Assembly: GCF_039521975.1 (NCBI RefSeq) | Contig: NZ_BAAACZ010000003.1 | Location: 124,001-188,000 of the forward strand | Source of the DNA: Alkalibacillus silvisoli | GTDB lineage: Bacteria; Bacillota; Bacilli; Bacillales; Alkalibacillaceae | DNA length: 64,000 nucleotides | Direction: 5' to 3' | Notes under the pieces: model-generated | Database searches by the model: none | Told to the model about the DNA's origin: nothing | The model's input: only the letters and a program-made list of their open reading frames with translations | Position numbers and translations under genes: made by a program | Part shown: positions 42,501-51,703 of the stretch, in pieces | Layout of the letters: each line of letters begins with the position of its first letter | Numbering within the stretch: position 1 is the first letter of the stretch

Positions 42501-44934
42501 TATAACACAAAATAAAAAACGTTTTTTCATTTCCTTACTTGGGATTATCTTGGGCATAGCGTTTGTAACATCCATGTTGATTGCAGACAAAACAACAAAT
42601 GATGTTTTCAATTATTATGAGCAAATGTATGTAGCCAATGCGGATTACTGGGTTCTAAGCGATCAACATACTTACTCTGAAGATGCGGTTTCATCGATTT
42701 CGACCAGTCCAGCTGTTACGGAAACATTGATCGCGCTGGATAAACAAGCTTTCTTTGAACTTGAAGGTGATCAATCCCTAAATCAAAGATCTGTAAGAAT
42801 TACAGGCGTGAATAATCAAACTAGTTCTTTACTAAAACTTCCCGTGATTGAAGGTAGTTTAGATAATGAAGGGTTGGTAATATCAGAAGTCGTTGCAAAT
42901 CAGTTAAATAAAAAGGTAGGAGATACAATTCGGTTTGCCGACTTGGGAGAAGCCAAGGTTTCCGCCATTGTTGAATATACACAGCTGCTTGCTGGCCCCA
43001 GTGATTGGGAAGGAGCTGAATCAACCAGCTTTCGCATTATGGCTCCGCTTGAATTGTTAAGAGAGTGGACTGGTATGGATAACGAGCTTTCATATGTAAG
43101 GTTTCAAACAAATGAAGACGGACAACAACTCTTTGAATCTCTTCAGAACGAGTTTCTTAATTCAAATGTATATGTACAGCCAGTAGTTGCTGACGATCGA
43201 CAAAGTAACGATATTGGGGAGCTCTATACTTTCTTTTACTTAATTGCTTGGTTATCCATATTTATCAGTGGATTCATTGTTTTTAATATGATTTACACAA
43301 GTGTTATGGAGAGGAAAAAGGAGTTTGCGATAATGAAGAGCTTTGGTTATCTGCAAAGTTCTGTTTCCAAACTTATTCTTATTGAAGTACTACTTTTGGC
43401 ATTAATAGGTACAGCTTTGGGGGTACCCATAGGAATTTGGCTCGGAGATATGTTTATGCAAACGTTGCTTGGTGTGTTTGAGTTTGAAATGGTTTATACT
43501 TTAAATTGGGGAATACCTGTATTAACAGCTGTTGTAATTGGAATTTTATTTCCTGTTGTTTCTTCTTTATTTCCTATTTACAATGCGGGGAAAACTTCGG
43601 TGTTATTAACATTAAAAACTGCAAATCACACGCATTCATCGCCGAAGCAACACCTATTTAGAGGTGTTGTAGGAGCTGGTTTGTTTTCTTTTATATTTAT
43701 TGATCACCCCAGCTCTTATATAGCTATTTTAGCAAGCATCATTCTGTTGTTTCCAATGCTGTTATATGGTTTGAGTTGGGTACTTAAACCTATCTTGAAG
43801 GTATTCTTCGGTTATAGTGGAATTCTGGCATCTAGAAGCGTTACACAACAATTAAATAGAAATGCCAATACTGCTGCTATTCTTGCTGTTGGGATAACAG
43901 TCATATTGTTACTAAGCGCAGTTATAGAATCTGCTCCTGAGGGTTATGAAAATGAAATTAGAAATACCTATGGAGGCGACCTAAGAGTGACATCAGAAGT
44001 GCAGTGGTCTAATGAAGATAGAGAGAAATTGCTTTCTTATGATTCTGTTTCAAATGTTGAATCTTTAATGGAAGCTACGCCGATTACATGGGAAACAATT
44101 GATGGAAAAAAAAGAGAATTCTCAATATTAGCTGTTGAAAATGAGGGGCCGACCTTATTTGAGGATTCCGAAAAAGAGCAACTATATAATGATTTATCCA
44201 AGGAACCATCCATTCTTCTTGGTAAACGGGCATTTGATGAATGGGGAGGAGATGTTGGTGAAAACATTTACCTTAATACCCCTTCTGGTGTACAACAAAT
44301 TGAAGTCATTGACGTTGTTAATACATCGCATTACTCAGGATACGTAGCATTTATGGATGAGAATCACTTAACTAATGAATTCGGATGGGAGAATAGTTTT
44401 GACATGCTACTAACATTAAATGACGGATATAATGGTGAACAACTACGGGAGCATTTGTGGATGGATTTTAGCAACCATCTTTCAAAGGTTGAAACAATTG
44501 AAGATGAAATTAAATCAACTACTTCATCGTTGTCTGGAATGAACGAGTTAATATTAACCATGTTAGTTTTAATCATAGGACTATCCAGTATTGGCACAGC
44601 TAATACCCTTTTAATGAACACTTTGGAGCGCACCTCCGAGATTGGAACGATGCGAGCACTTGGTTTTACTAAACAGCAAGTTAAAAAAATGATAATTGGA
44701 GAAGGACTACTTATAGGATTGTCAGGAGTTATTGGAGGTATAGTTTCGGGTGCGATTTTAATTTATGTCACCAGCCAGTCCAAACTGTTGGAAGGATTTA
44801 TATCCTTTCAACTACCTTTAGAGAATATTATACTGGTGTTAATTGCAGGTGTTTCTCTAAGTCTCTTCGCTTCTTGGATTTCTAGTACTACGGCTAGTAA
44901 AATAAATATTATAACATCACTTAAAGAAGGTTGA
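42469..44934 (+). CDS. FtsX-like ABC transporter permease
   Basis: An 821-residue permease with two FtsX/MacB-PCD halves: an N-terminal helix, a large extracytoplasmic domain, three helices near residues 260-375, then a second copy ending in helices near 690-815. Typical FtsX stretches are VMERKKEFAIMKSFGYLQ and LERTSEIGTMRALGFTK. The start overlaps the ATPase gene by 32 bases. Of the nearby ATGs (42460, 42469, 42478), that at 42469 has the best-spaced AGGAAGG. Substrate unknown. Confidence 0.85.
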   Translation: MLNMWRISWRNITQNKKRFFISLLGIILGIAFVTSMLIADKTTNDVFNYYEQMYVANADYWVLSDQHTYSEDAVSSISTSPAVTETLIALDKQAFFELEGDQSLNQRSVRITGVNNQTSSLLKLPVIEGSLDNEGLVISEVVANQLNKKVGDTIRFADLGEAKVSAIVEYTQLLAGPSDWEGAESTSFRIMAPLELLREWTGMDNELSYVRFQTNEDGQQLFESLQNEFLNSNVYVQPVVADDRQSNDIGELYTFFYLIAWLSIFISGFIVFNMIYTSVMERKKEFAIMKSFGYLQSSVSKLILIEVLLLALIGTALGVPIGIWLGDMFMQTLLGVFEFEMVYTLNWGIPVLTAVVIGILFPVVSSLFPIYNAGKTSVLLTLKTANHTHSSPKQHLFRGVVGAGLFSFIFIDHPSSYIAILASIILLFPMLLYGLSWVLKPILKVFFGYSGILASRSVTQQLNRNANTAAILAVGITVILLLSAVIESAPEGYENEIRNTYGGDLRVTSEVQWSNEDREKLLSYDSVSNVESLMEATPITWETIDGKKREFSILAVENEGPTLFEDSEKEQLYNDLSKEPSILLGKRAFDEWGGDVGENIYLNTPSGVQQIEVIDVVNTSHYSGYVAFMDENHLTNEFGWENSFDMLLTLNDGYNGEQLREHLWMDFSNHLSKVETIEDEIKSTTSSLSGMNELILTMLVLIIGLSSIGTANTLLMNTLERTSEIGTMRALGFTKQQVKKMIIGEGLLIGLSGVIGGIVSGAILIYVTSQSKLLEGFISFQLPLENIILVLIAGVSLSLFASWISSTTASKINIITSLKEG

Positions 44935-44938
44935 ACAA

Positions 44939-45445
44939 ATGTCGGTTAAATACGGAATATTAACAATGCTATCCCTAAAAAAAAATCATGGGTATGAGTT
45001 AAAAATAGAGCTAGAGTACCTTCTAGGAATGAAAGAAAAAATTAACCCTGGACAAATTTATACTACTCTCGACCGTTTAATACGTGACCAATTAGTCTTA
45101 TCTGCAGGAATGGATGACCAAGAAAGGAAACTTTATAAAATAAGTGCGGAAGGTAAAATAGAGTTGAAAAATTGGTTATTGGAACCTGTACCCTATTGTT
45201 CTAATAAGGACGACTTCCATTTCAAATGGAGTTGTGCTCGTAAGATTAGTTTCGAACAGGAGAATGAGATACTTGAGCAACAAAAAGCAATGATTATGAA
45301 AGATGTCATGGAATTGACTAAATTAAAAACGGAATTTCTTCTTCAAGGTGATGAGAATAGGTATTTATTAATCACTAGTACGCTCTTGCATTTAGAAGCA
45401 GATTTAAACTGGATTAATCAGGTCGAAAATCGAAATCGGTCATAA
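44939..45445 (+). CDS. PadR family transcriptional regulator (long form)
   Basis: A 168-residue PadR protein: winged helix (YGILTMLSLKKNHGYELK, GQIYTTLDRLIRDQLV) followed by a Vir_C-like helical dimerisation region of about 80 residues. It follows the permease gene by only 4 bases, so regulator and transporter are co-transcribed. The perfect palindrome at 41725-41757 is the likely operator, making this a self-contained, self-repressed resistance-type module. Confidence 0.85.
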   Translation: MSVKYGILTMLSLKKNHGYELKIELEYLLGMKEKINPGQIYTTLDRLIRDQLVLSAGMDDQERKLYKISAEGKIELKNWLLEPVPYCSNKDDFHFKWSCARKISFEQENEILEQQKAMIMKDVMELTKLKTEFLLQGDENRYLLITSTLLHLEADLNWINQVENRNRS

Positions 45446-45600
45446 TTCTAGGCAAAGGTTTACTCTTTTTAGAAACCTTTGCCACTATCAAACTAAATGC
45501 CGTGCAATATTTAAATTAATTGAAAGTGACCTTACGTAAATCCTTTTATACTGTTATTAGACTTTCTACTTTATCACGAATTTAAAAGGGGAATCCTATT

Positions 45601-45750
45601 TTGAAGAAAGACGATATTATTATCTATGCTTGTGTGATTATTGGGGCGGGAGTAGGTTTAATATTTGATAATGCTTTTCCTGGGGTACTGATTGGTCTAG
45701 GTATTGGCTACGTACTTAAAATCTTATTGTTTAATAATACAAATGAATAA
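45601..45750 (+). CDS. Small 49-aa membrane protein
   Basis: A TTG-initiated frame with AAGGGGAA about 8 bases upstream. It encodes a polar start (MKKDD) followed by two hydrophobic stretches rich in glycine (IIGAGVGLIF and VLIGLGIGYVLKILLF) and a polar tail. The Gly spacing suggests a helical hairpin in the membrane. I do not recognise it. Coding status rests on the Shine-Dalgarno and the protein pattern. Confidence 0.6.
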   Translation: MKKDDIIIYACVIIGAGVGLIFDNAFPGVLIGLGIGYVLKILLFNNTNE

Positions 45751-46196
45751 GTTAGGTATTAATTGTTATAATCTACACCATAGATTATCTATAATTAGTC
45801 TTGTTAGTCGGAAATGTTAATTAAGACCTTGTTTTCCTTGCTTCTAAAAAGTCGGAATCCTTTTCTAAGTAGTCAGTGTCCGATCGACAGGCTATTCGGG
45901 CAGAACAGCAGTAATTACCCAATGTCATTTCTGTTGGTGTCCATTATTAGCCCAATCGGTTTTTGTGAAATTTTCCTTCTAATGATCCTATAATTGTAAA
46001 ATGTAAATGTAGGTTTACTATGTGTTTTTGATTAAGCTTTTTTTTCAAAACGGATTTTATTTATTTAACACAAAATGCGTGTTAGTGAGACGATTTTAAT
46101 TAAACTTTATTCCAAAGCTACATTTATACATCTAGCAGGATTCAGCCAATTTAAGGCGAAATAATTTTAAAGATATAATTTAAGAGGGGTGTGCCA
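45751..46196. other. Intergenic stretch without a recognised gene
   Basis: About 445 AT-rich bases. No frame with a Shine-Dalgarno, no clear RNA motif and no long hairpin. The last 30 bases provide the AGAGGGG ribosome-binding site of the GNAT gene. Confidence 0.5.
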
Positions 46197-46775
46197 ATGA
46201 ATGTTAGATGCTATCAACCAAAAGATGAAGTAAGTTGGTTAAGATGCCGTGTCTTATCGTTTTTAGATACAGCTTATTATGATAACGTATTGCAAGAAAA
46301 GGAAACTTACGAAAATCCATCAATCGAAATCGTAGTGGAAGAAAAGGGGCAGGTTGTTGGTTTATTAGACCTTGAGTTAGAAGAAAAAGAACAAGAAGTA
46401 TGTACAGCTAGTGATGGATTAGGTGCGATGATGTGGCATATTGCGGTTCACCCAGATCACCAACGTCAAGGGATAGGTGAAAAGCTACTCCGTTATGCTG
46501 AAGAGAAAGTAAAACAGAGAGGCCTTAGTTATATTGAAGCTTGGACAAGAGATGATCAGTGGGTAAACGCTTGGTATGAAAAGCAAGGCTTTCAGAAGGT
46601 AAGCTCTTATAATCAAGTCTATATTAGTGGTGAAGAGAGTCATTATTTCATTGATTCAAAAATACCGGAAGTAAAAGTTCTGTCGTCATTTGCTCACTAT
46701 CTTGGTAATGAACCAGACATTAAAAATAAGTTTGAACGAATTTATGAATGTAGTTGTTATACAAAAAGGCTCTAA
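46197..46775 (+). CDS. GNAT family N-acetyltransferase
   Basis: A 192-residue acetyltransferase. The acetyl-CoA-binding motif A is WHIAVHPDHQRQGIGEKLL near residues 80-100, and motif B is YIEAWTRDDQWVNAWYEKQGF. A C-terminal extension of about 45 residues follows the fold. The ATG at 46197 is preferred over a GTG at 46191 because GAGGGG sits 7 bases away. Acceptor unknown. Confidence 0.87.
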   Translation: MNVRCYQPKDEVSWLRCRVLSFLDTAYYDNVLQEKETYENPSIEIVVEEKGQVVGLLDLELEEKEQEVCTASDGLGAMMWHIAVHPDHQRQGIGEKLLRYAEEKVKQRGLSYIEAWTRDDQWVNAWYEKQGFQKVSSYNQVYISGEESHYFIDSKIPEVKVLSSFAHYLGNEPDIKNKFERIYECSCYTKRL

Positions 46776-46781
46776 AGAATT

Positions 46782-46817
46782 AAGTAGCTCCTTACAGAAC
46801 TATGTCAAGGAGCTACT
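46782..46817. terminator. Bidirectional terminator between GNAT and small toxin genes
   Basis: A perfect 12-bp stem, AAGTAGCTCCTT with AAGGAGCTACTT, and TCTTTTT on the plus side. It overlaps the last codons and stop of the minus-strand toxin gene. Confidence 0.85.
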
Positions 46818-46919
46818 TCTTTTTAGTGATGGAATTGATTATTTGAATGATTAAAGATAGTAACGTAACGACAAATGAACCGAACCCTATCATAACTAAT
46901 AAAAATCCATATGTTTCCA
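46812..46919 (-). CDS. BsrG/TxpA-like type I toxin (putative holin-like toxin), 35 aa
   Basis: A GTG-started frame with a strong AGGAGGTG nine bases upstream. The peptide is one hydrophobic helix with the motif METYGFLLVMIGFGSFVV and a basic end (KKK), close in pattern to TxpA (YESLMVMIGFANL). Such peptides act in the membrane and are normally held off by an antisense RNA overlapping the 3' end. The stop codon lies within the 12-bp terminator stem. I could not define a convincing antitoxin promoter. Confidence 0.7.
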
Positions 46920-47175
46920 CTTGAAGCGACACCTCCTAGAGTTACTTCATGCTTTAAGGTTGTCTATAGTATAAAACAAGAACGTATGTTCGTAAAGTAA
47001 GAACGATAAATAATGACTTCTTACCTATTTGTCTGTGTAAAATAGTTCTCAATTGAGCATTATATTAATGGTATGTATCTTAAGTGGTCCTGTTTAATAA
47101 ACATGAAGTGTGGGTAATTTTAATAGTAAGGCTAATTATTAAGGTACGGAATGAGTAGAAAGGGGTAATGTTCTT

Positions 47176-49137
47176 GTGAAAATGAATGTGACACAGAAAT
47201 TAATTAAAGAACATTTAGTTTCAGGGCAGATGGAACCAGGTGAAGAAATTGGTTTAAAAATCGATCAAACCTTAACGCAGGATGCTACAGGTACGATGGT
47301 TATGTTAGAGCTTGAAGCAATGGGTGTCGATCAGGCAAAGACTGAAGCATCAGCTCAGTATGTTGACCATAATTTAATTCAAGATGACTACAGGAATGCA
47401 GATGACCATATGTTCTTACGTAGTGCAGCAAATCGTTTTGGGCTTTATTATAGTCGCCCTGGTAATGGGGTTAGTCACCCAGTCCATATGCAAAAATTAG
47501 CTATTCCAGGTAGAACATTGTTAGGTTCAGATAGTCATACTTGTGCCAATGGTTGTATGGGAATGCTAGCGATGGGTGCGGGTGGTATTGATGTTGCTCT
47601 TGCTATTGCAGGGGAACCTTATTACATTAAAATGCCGCAAGTATGGGGTGTAAAGTTAACAGGGAAACTACCGGATTGGGTCAGTGCGAAAGATGTGATT
47701 TTAGAAATGCTTCGCCGGTATGATGTTAAAGGCGGTGTTGGTAAAGTGATTGAGTATTACGGACCAGGCGTTGAAGAGCTTTCTGCTATGGACCGTCACG
47801 TCATTGCGAATATGGGAGCAGAGCTTGGTGCGACCGCATCAGTCTTCCCATCTGATCAAGAGATTAAAAACTTCTTAAGTGTTCAAGGTCGTGAAGAGGA
47901 TTGGGTCGAGATTACAGCTGATCCTGATGCGACTTATGATTTACATGAAGAAATTGATTTATCTCAAATTGAACCGTTAATCGCTAAGCCATCTAGTCCA
48001 GGTAATGTTGTTCCAGTGAGTGAAGTAGCAGGTGAGGCAATTTATCAGTCCTATATAGGTTCTTCGGCTAACCCGGGTTATCGCGATTTTGCGATTGTCG
48101 GAGAAATTGTGAAAGGAAAACATATAGCACAAGGGTTGTCATTAGATATTAACCCATCATCTCGTCAAATTTTAACGCAACTAGTTGATGATGGACATAT
48201 TGCGAGTCTACTCTCAGCAGGTGGTCGTTTACACCAAGCAGGTTGTAATGGTTGTATTGGAATGGGGCAAGCGCCAGCATCAGGTCGTAATAGTTTAAGA
48301 ACGACACCGCGTAATTTCCCTGGGCGTTCAGGAACGAAAGAAGATAGTGTGTTCTTATGTAGTCCTGAAACAGCAGCAGCCTCTGCTTTAACGGGAGAAA
48401 TAACAGATCCGAGAACATTAGATATGGATTATCCTAATGTCCAAGAACCTAAGAAAGTCGATTTCAAAAAAGAACAAGGATTATTAGAAGAGCCATTAAC
48501 AGCTACTGATGGGATGAAAGTCGAGTTGGAGAAAGGACCTAACATTAGTTCAATTCCTAGCATGGCTCCATTAAAAGATCAGTTTGAAGTACCTGTTCTC
48601 TTAAAGATGGGTGACAATATCTCAACTGATGAGATTTTAGCTGGTGGTTCGCGTGTCCTGCCGTATCGGAGTAATTTACCAAGAATTAGTACATTCACGT
48701 TCGAAATTGTCGATGATAGTTATTATGAGCGCGCAATGAAACTTCGTGATGAAAGTGGTCACGCAGTTGTGGGTGGCTATAACTATGGCCAAGGTTCAAG
48801 TCGTGAGCACGCAGCATTAGCTCCTCGTTATTTAGGATTAAAATCTGTCATTGTAAAAGACTTTGCACGTATTCACCTACAAAACTTGATTAACTTTGGT
48901 ATTTTACCTTTAACATTTAAAGATGAAAGTGAGTATGACAAACTTGAACAAGGTGATGTATTAGAGTTTGAACAAGTTCGTTCAAAAGTGAAAAAGTCAA
49001 ATGAATTTGAAGTAGGCATTAAAGATAAAAATGAAAAAGTTAAAGTAAAGCACAGTTTAACAGACCGTCATTTGGACATAATACTAGCAGGTGGCATTAT
49101 TAATTGGGTGAAAAACAAACAAGAAAGTGGTGTCTAA
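47176..49137 (+). CDS. Aconitate hydratase (single-chain, short 'putative aconitase' type)
   Basis: A 653-residue 4Fe-4S dehydratase interconverting citrate and isocitrate, or a related substrate. Cluster ligands are in LGSDSHTCANG and QAGCNGCIGMG. The swivel-domain active-site segment is NYGQGSSREHAALAPRYLG. It is much shorter than the 900-residue CitB/AcnA and resembles the Aquifex/clostridial-type aconitase. A main CitB may exist elsewhere, so this could be a second enzyme. The GTG at 47176 follows AAAGGGG; the ATG at 47182 is the alternative. Confidence 0.85.
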   Translation: MKMNVTQKLIKEHLVSGQMEPGEEIGLKIDQTLTQDATGTMVMLELEAMGVDQAKTEASAQYVDHNLIQDDYRNADDHMFLRSAANRFGLYYSRPGNGVSHPVHMQKLAIPGRTLLGSDSHTCANGCMGMLAMGAGGIDVALAIAGEPYYIKMPQVWGVKLTGKLPDWVSAKDVILEMLRRYDVKGGVGKVIEYYGPGVEELSAMDRHVIANMGAELGATASVFPSDQEIKNFLSVQGREEDWVEITADPDATYDLHEEIDLSQIEPLIAKPSSPGNVVPVSEVAGEAIYQSYIGSSANPGYRDFAIVGEIVKGKHIAQGLSLDINPSSRQILTQLVDDGHIASLLSAGGRLHQAGCNGCIGMGQAPASGRNSLRTTPRNFPGRSGTKEDSVFLCSPETAAASALTGEITDPRTLDMDYPNVQEPKKVDFKKEQGLLEEPLTATDGMKVELEKGPNISSIPSMAPLKDQFEVPVLLKMGDNISTDEILAGGSRVLPYRSNLPRISTFTFEIVDDSYYERAMKLRDESGHAVVGGYNYGQGSSREHAALAPRYLGLKSVIVKDFARIHLQNLINFGILPLTFKDESEYDKLEQGDVLEFEQVRSKVKKSNEFEVGIKDKNEKVKVKHSLTDRHLDIILAGGIINWVKNKQESGV

Positions 49138-49314
49138 ATGGGTTCACAAGAATTTCGTTGTAAGGCATGTGATGGTGCTGGCTTATTAATGGACGATGAA
49201 GAATGGCGCTACACATGTACAGTTTGCAGTGGAGATGGTTATGTTTCAAGTTTTGAAAATCAACAAGGAAGTCGTATAAATGATGTTGATGAGAACCATC
49301 GAATATTAGATTGA
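49138..49314 (+). CDS. Small zinc-ribbon protein with two DnaJ-like CxxCxGxG motifs
   Basis: A 58-residue frame starting directly after the aconitase stop codon. It contains CKACDGAG (residues 8-15) and CTVCSGDG (27-34), the DnaJ/tryptophan-RNA-binding anti-protein type zinc motif, then a polar tail. Two such motifs should bind one Zn(II). Its immediate linkage to the aconitase suggests co-expression and perhaps help in folding or cluster assembly, which is inference. A terminator follows. Confidence 0.75.
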   Translation: MGSQEFRCKACDGAGLLMDDEEWRYTCTVCSGDGYVSSFENQQGSRINDVDENHRILD

Positions 49315-49316
49315 TA

Positions 49317-49347
49317 CAACAAACACCTCTTGATGGGGTGTTTGTTT
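49317..49347 (+). terminator. Terminator after the aconitase unit
   Basis: AACAAACACC pairs with GGTGTTTGTT, followed by TATTTTT. It begins 3 bases past the zinc-ribbon gene. Confidence 0.85.
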
Positions 49348-49426
49348 ATTTTTAATGGAAGTACAATTATTTTCAATATTAAGTTTCATTTGCTATGATG
49401 AATGTATTGAGGGAGGCGATCTTTAA

Positions 49427-49885
49427 ATGAATGAACAAGCAGTGTTTCAGCAAGTGAGTTTTTGGCGAGAAAACTTAACGAAATTATTAGATAGCATGAC
49501 TGAAGAAGAACTAGATAGAATCTCTTCAGGATTTAATAACAATCCACGCTGGAATATTGGGCATTCGATTGTAACGTGGGATGGAGTGATTACGAATGCA
49601 TTAGGCCAAGAAAGCCAACTTCCTAGTCACTATCCAGCTCTATTTGCAAGAGGGACAAGCCCAAAGGAATGGGGCGAAAATGTCCCTTCTAAAGAGGAAT
49701 TACTTGAACAAGTAAAACAACATGGGAAACGTATGGAAGAATTAGCTTCGGGTAAATTAGGTGAACCATTAGGCTTTGAAATGCTTCACTTGAAAACCAT
49801 TGAAGAGGCGTTTTTATTTTTAGCTTCACATGAGGCGCATCATATAGGAACAGCAAGTGCACAAAACCGAGCAGCACAAGCATAA
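49427..49885 (+). CDS. DinB family metal-binding protein
   Basis: A 152-residue four-helix-bundle protein of the DinB/YfiT superfamily. Candidate metal histidines are in WNIGHSIVTWD and in FLASHEAHHIGTA. Some members are thiol transferases (bacillithiol or mycothiol dependent) and others have unknown activity. GGGAGG precedes the ATG. A single gene. Confidence 0.82.
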   Translation: MNEQAVFQQVSFWRENLTKLLDSMTEEELDRISSGFNNNPRWNIGHSIVTWDGVITNALGQESQLPSHYPALFARGTSPKEWGENVPSKEELLEQVKQHGKRMEELASGKLGEPLGFEMLHLKTIEEAFLFLASHEAHHIGTASAQNRAAQA

Positions 49886-50104
49886 TTAGGTAACAGAGGC
49901 TCTAAGTTGGGCCTCTGTTTATTTGTATTAAAGGCTTTTATATCACTTTGGAGAATTACAACTATATGTAAAGAGGCATAGGTAACAAGTGTGATCTGAA
50001 TAATTAAAGCATGAGAAGAAAGAAAGTAAGATCATATAAAGAAATTTTCATCACTATTTGTTAAAATAATGAAGACTTAGGTGATGAAAGAGAGGGGGGA
50101 CAGC

Positions 50105-50734
50105 ATGACGTGGGAAATTTTAAACGTGATTGGGACCATGGCATTTGGTATTAGTGGTGCGATTGTTGCGTTGGATGAAAAATATGACTTGTTTGGTGTA
50201 TATTTATTAGGATTTACCACTGCTTTTGGTGGTGGATTAGTACGTCATGTTGTGTTAGGCTTACCTGTTTCTGAAGTATGGGAACAAAGTATGTTGTTTT
50301 TAATTGCATTTATAACATTGACTCTTTTATTTTTTATTCCCTTTCATTGGTTTTTTAAAGAGTGGGAAAAATGGGGAGTTTTCTTTGACGCGATTGGTTT
50401 ATCAGCGTTTGCTATTCAAGGTGCTCTATTTGCTGTAGCTGCTGGTTATCCTCTTCCAGCTGTTATTGTTGGAAGTGTGTTAACAGGAACTGGAGGGGGC
50501 ATGATTCGTGACATATTAGCTGGTCGTAAACCACTTGTTTTACATAAAGAGATTTATGCGATGTGGGCGGTATTAGGTGCTCTTGTCATTGGATTAGGGA
50601 TCGCAACAGAAATGTGGGAGTTAATGGTTTTATTAGTTCTTATTATTACGCTTCGTATGCTGTCTGTTATTTACGATTGGCGCCTACCAAGCAGAAGCGA
50701 TTGGTTAAGGTTTGTAAGTAGTTTTAGGAAATAG
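50105..50734 (+). CDS. TRIC cation channel family protein (UPF0126)
   Basis: A 209-residue membrane protein with about seven hydrophobic segments in two inverted-type repeats. Each repeat holds a glycine motif: FGGGLVRHVVLG and GTGGGMIRDILAG. The first has His where the second has Asp. Prokaryotic TRIC homologues form K+-permeable trimers. The ATG at 50105 follows GGGGGGA, and the longer frame from 50081 lacks a site. Confidence 0.85.
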   Translation: MTWEILNVIGTMAFGISGAIVALDEKYDLFGVYLLGFTTAFGGGLVRHVVLGLPVSEVWEQSMLFLIAFITLTLLFFIPFHWFFKEWEKWGVFFDAIGLSAFAIQGALFAVAAGYPLPAVIVGSVLTGTGGGMIRDILAGRKPLVLHKEIYAMWAVLGALVIGLGIATEMWELMVLLVLIITLRMLSVIYDWRLPSRSDWLRFVSSFRK

Positions 50735-50822
50735 TTAAAAATTGTTTAAAAAGCTTTTCACCGATCTATCTTGTTCTATCTTATAATAGTGATAGGCTTA
50801 AAGTTTTAAAGGGGCGTTCATC

Positions 50823-51512
50823 ATGGCTTGTTCTGTTACGTTTTTTAGACAGTTTCCAATCTTTGAGGATTTATTATATGAGGAATTAGAAGAAGTAGGG
50901 AGAATTGCACAACATCGAAGTATCAAAAAAGGAGAAGTTGTGTTTAGAGAAGGTGGAAGAAGAGAGGCTGTTTATTTTGTCATATCTGGATTGATTAAAG
51001 TCTTTAAAGTGAGTGCTAATGGTCAAGAACAAGTTATTAACTTAATCCACTCTGATGAAATGTTCCCGCATGTCGGTTTTTTTGACAATACACCAAATCC
51101 AGCAACAGCTGAAGCGTTAACAGATCTTAATCTAATAGCTGTTCCTATTGAGGCGTTTGAACAGTTGTTACTTCAAAAACCTCACATTTCGATTAAAGTA
51201 ATGCATGTTATGGGTAGGAAAATATTAGATCTACAAGAGCGAATTCAACAAATGAGTACTCAAACTGTGTTTGAACGAACGGTATCAACATTGATCCGTT
51301 TAACTGAAGAAATGGGTAAAAATCGCCAAGATGACTCAATTTATGTCAATATTCCAATTACGAATACTGATTTGGCTAATATGATTGGTGTCACACGTGA
51401 ATCGGTTAATCGAACATTTAATAAATTGAGAAAAGACGGTGTCATATCTTATAACCGTACTGAAATTATTGTATATGACATGGATGATCTTAAGAGTTAT
51501 CAAGAGCTGTGA
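50823..51512 (+). CDS. Crp/Fnr family transcriptional regulator
   Basis: A 229-residue regulator: cyclic-nucleotide-binding-like beta barrel (GEVVFREGGRREAVYFVISG) then a winged helix (ITNTDLANMIGVTRESVNRTFNKLRKDG). Only one Cys occurs near the N-terminus, so it lacks the 4Fe-4S set of oxygen-sensing Fnr. The ligand is unknown. Neighbours do not reveal the regulon. AGGGGCG lies before the ATG. Confidence 0.86.
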   Translation: MACSVTFFRQFPIFEDLLYEELEEVGRIAQHRSIKKGEVVFREGGRREAVYFVISGLIKVFKVSANGQEQVINLIHSDEMFPHVGFFDNTPNPATAEALTDLNLIAVPIEAFEQLLLQKPHISIKVMHVMGRKILDLQERIQQMSTQTVFERTVSTLIRLTEEMGKNRQDDSIYVNIPITNTDLANMIGVTRESVNRTFNKLRKDGVISYNRTEIIVYDMDDLKSYQEL

Positions 51513-51640
51513 GTAAAGTGCTAGAGCACCTTTAATATTCGATTCCAGTTATTGAACTGATTCAAGATGCACCACTAGGTTCACCTGGGTATAACTTTTG
51601 GTGAAGTAATAGAAGTAGGAAATCTATGAAACTATTAAAT

Positions 51641-51670
51641 AACCCCCGTTCATTTCAATGAACGGGGGTT
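51641..51670. terminator. Bidirectional terminator between crp-like gene and katA
   Basis: AACCCCCGTTCATT pairs perfectly with AATGAACGGGGGTT around a two-base loop. It is positioned to serve both convergent genes. Confidence 0.85.
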
Positions 51671-51703
51671 TACTATGGTAGGTATGGTAGGTAAATAAAG
51701 TGG

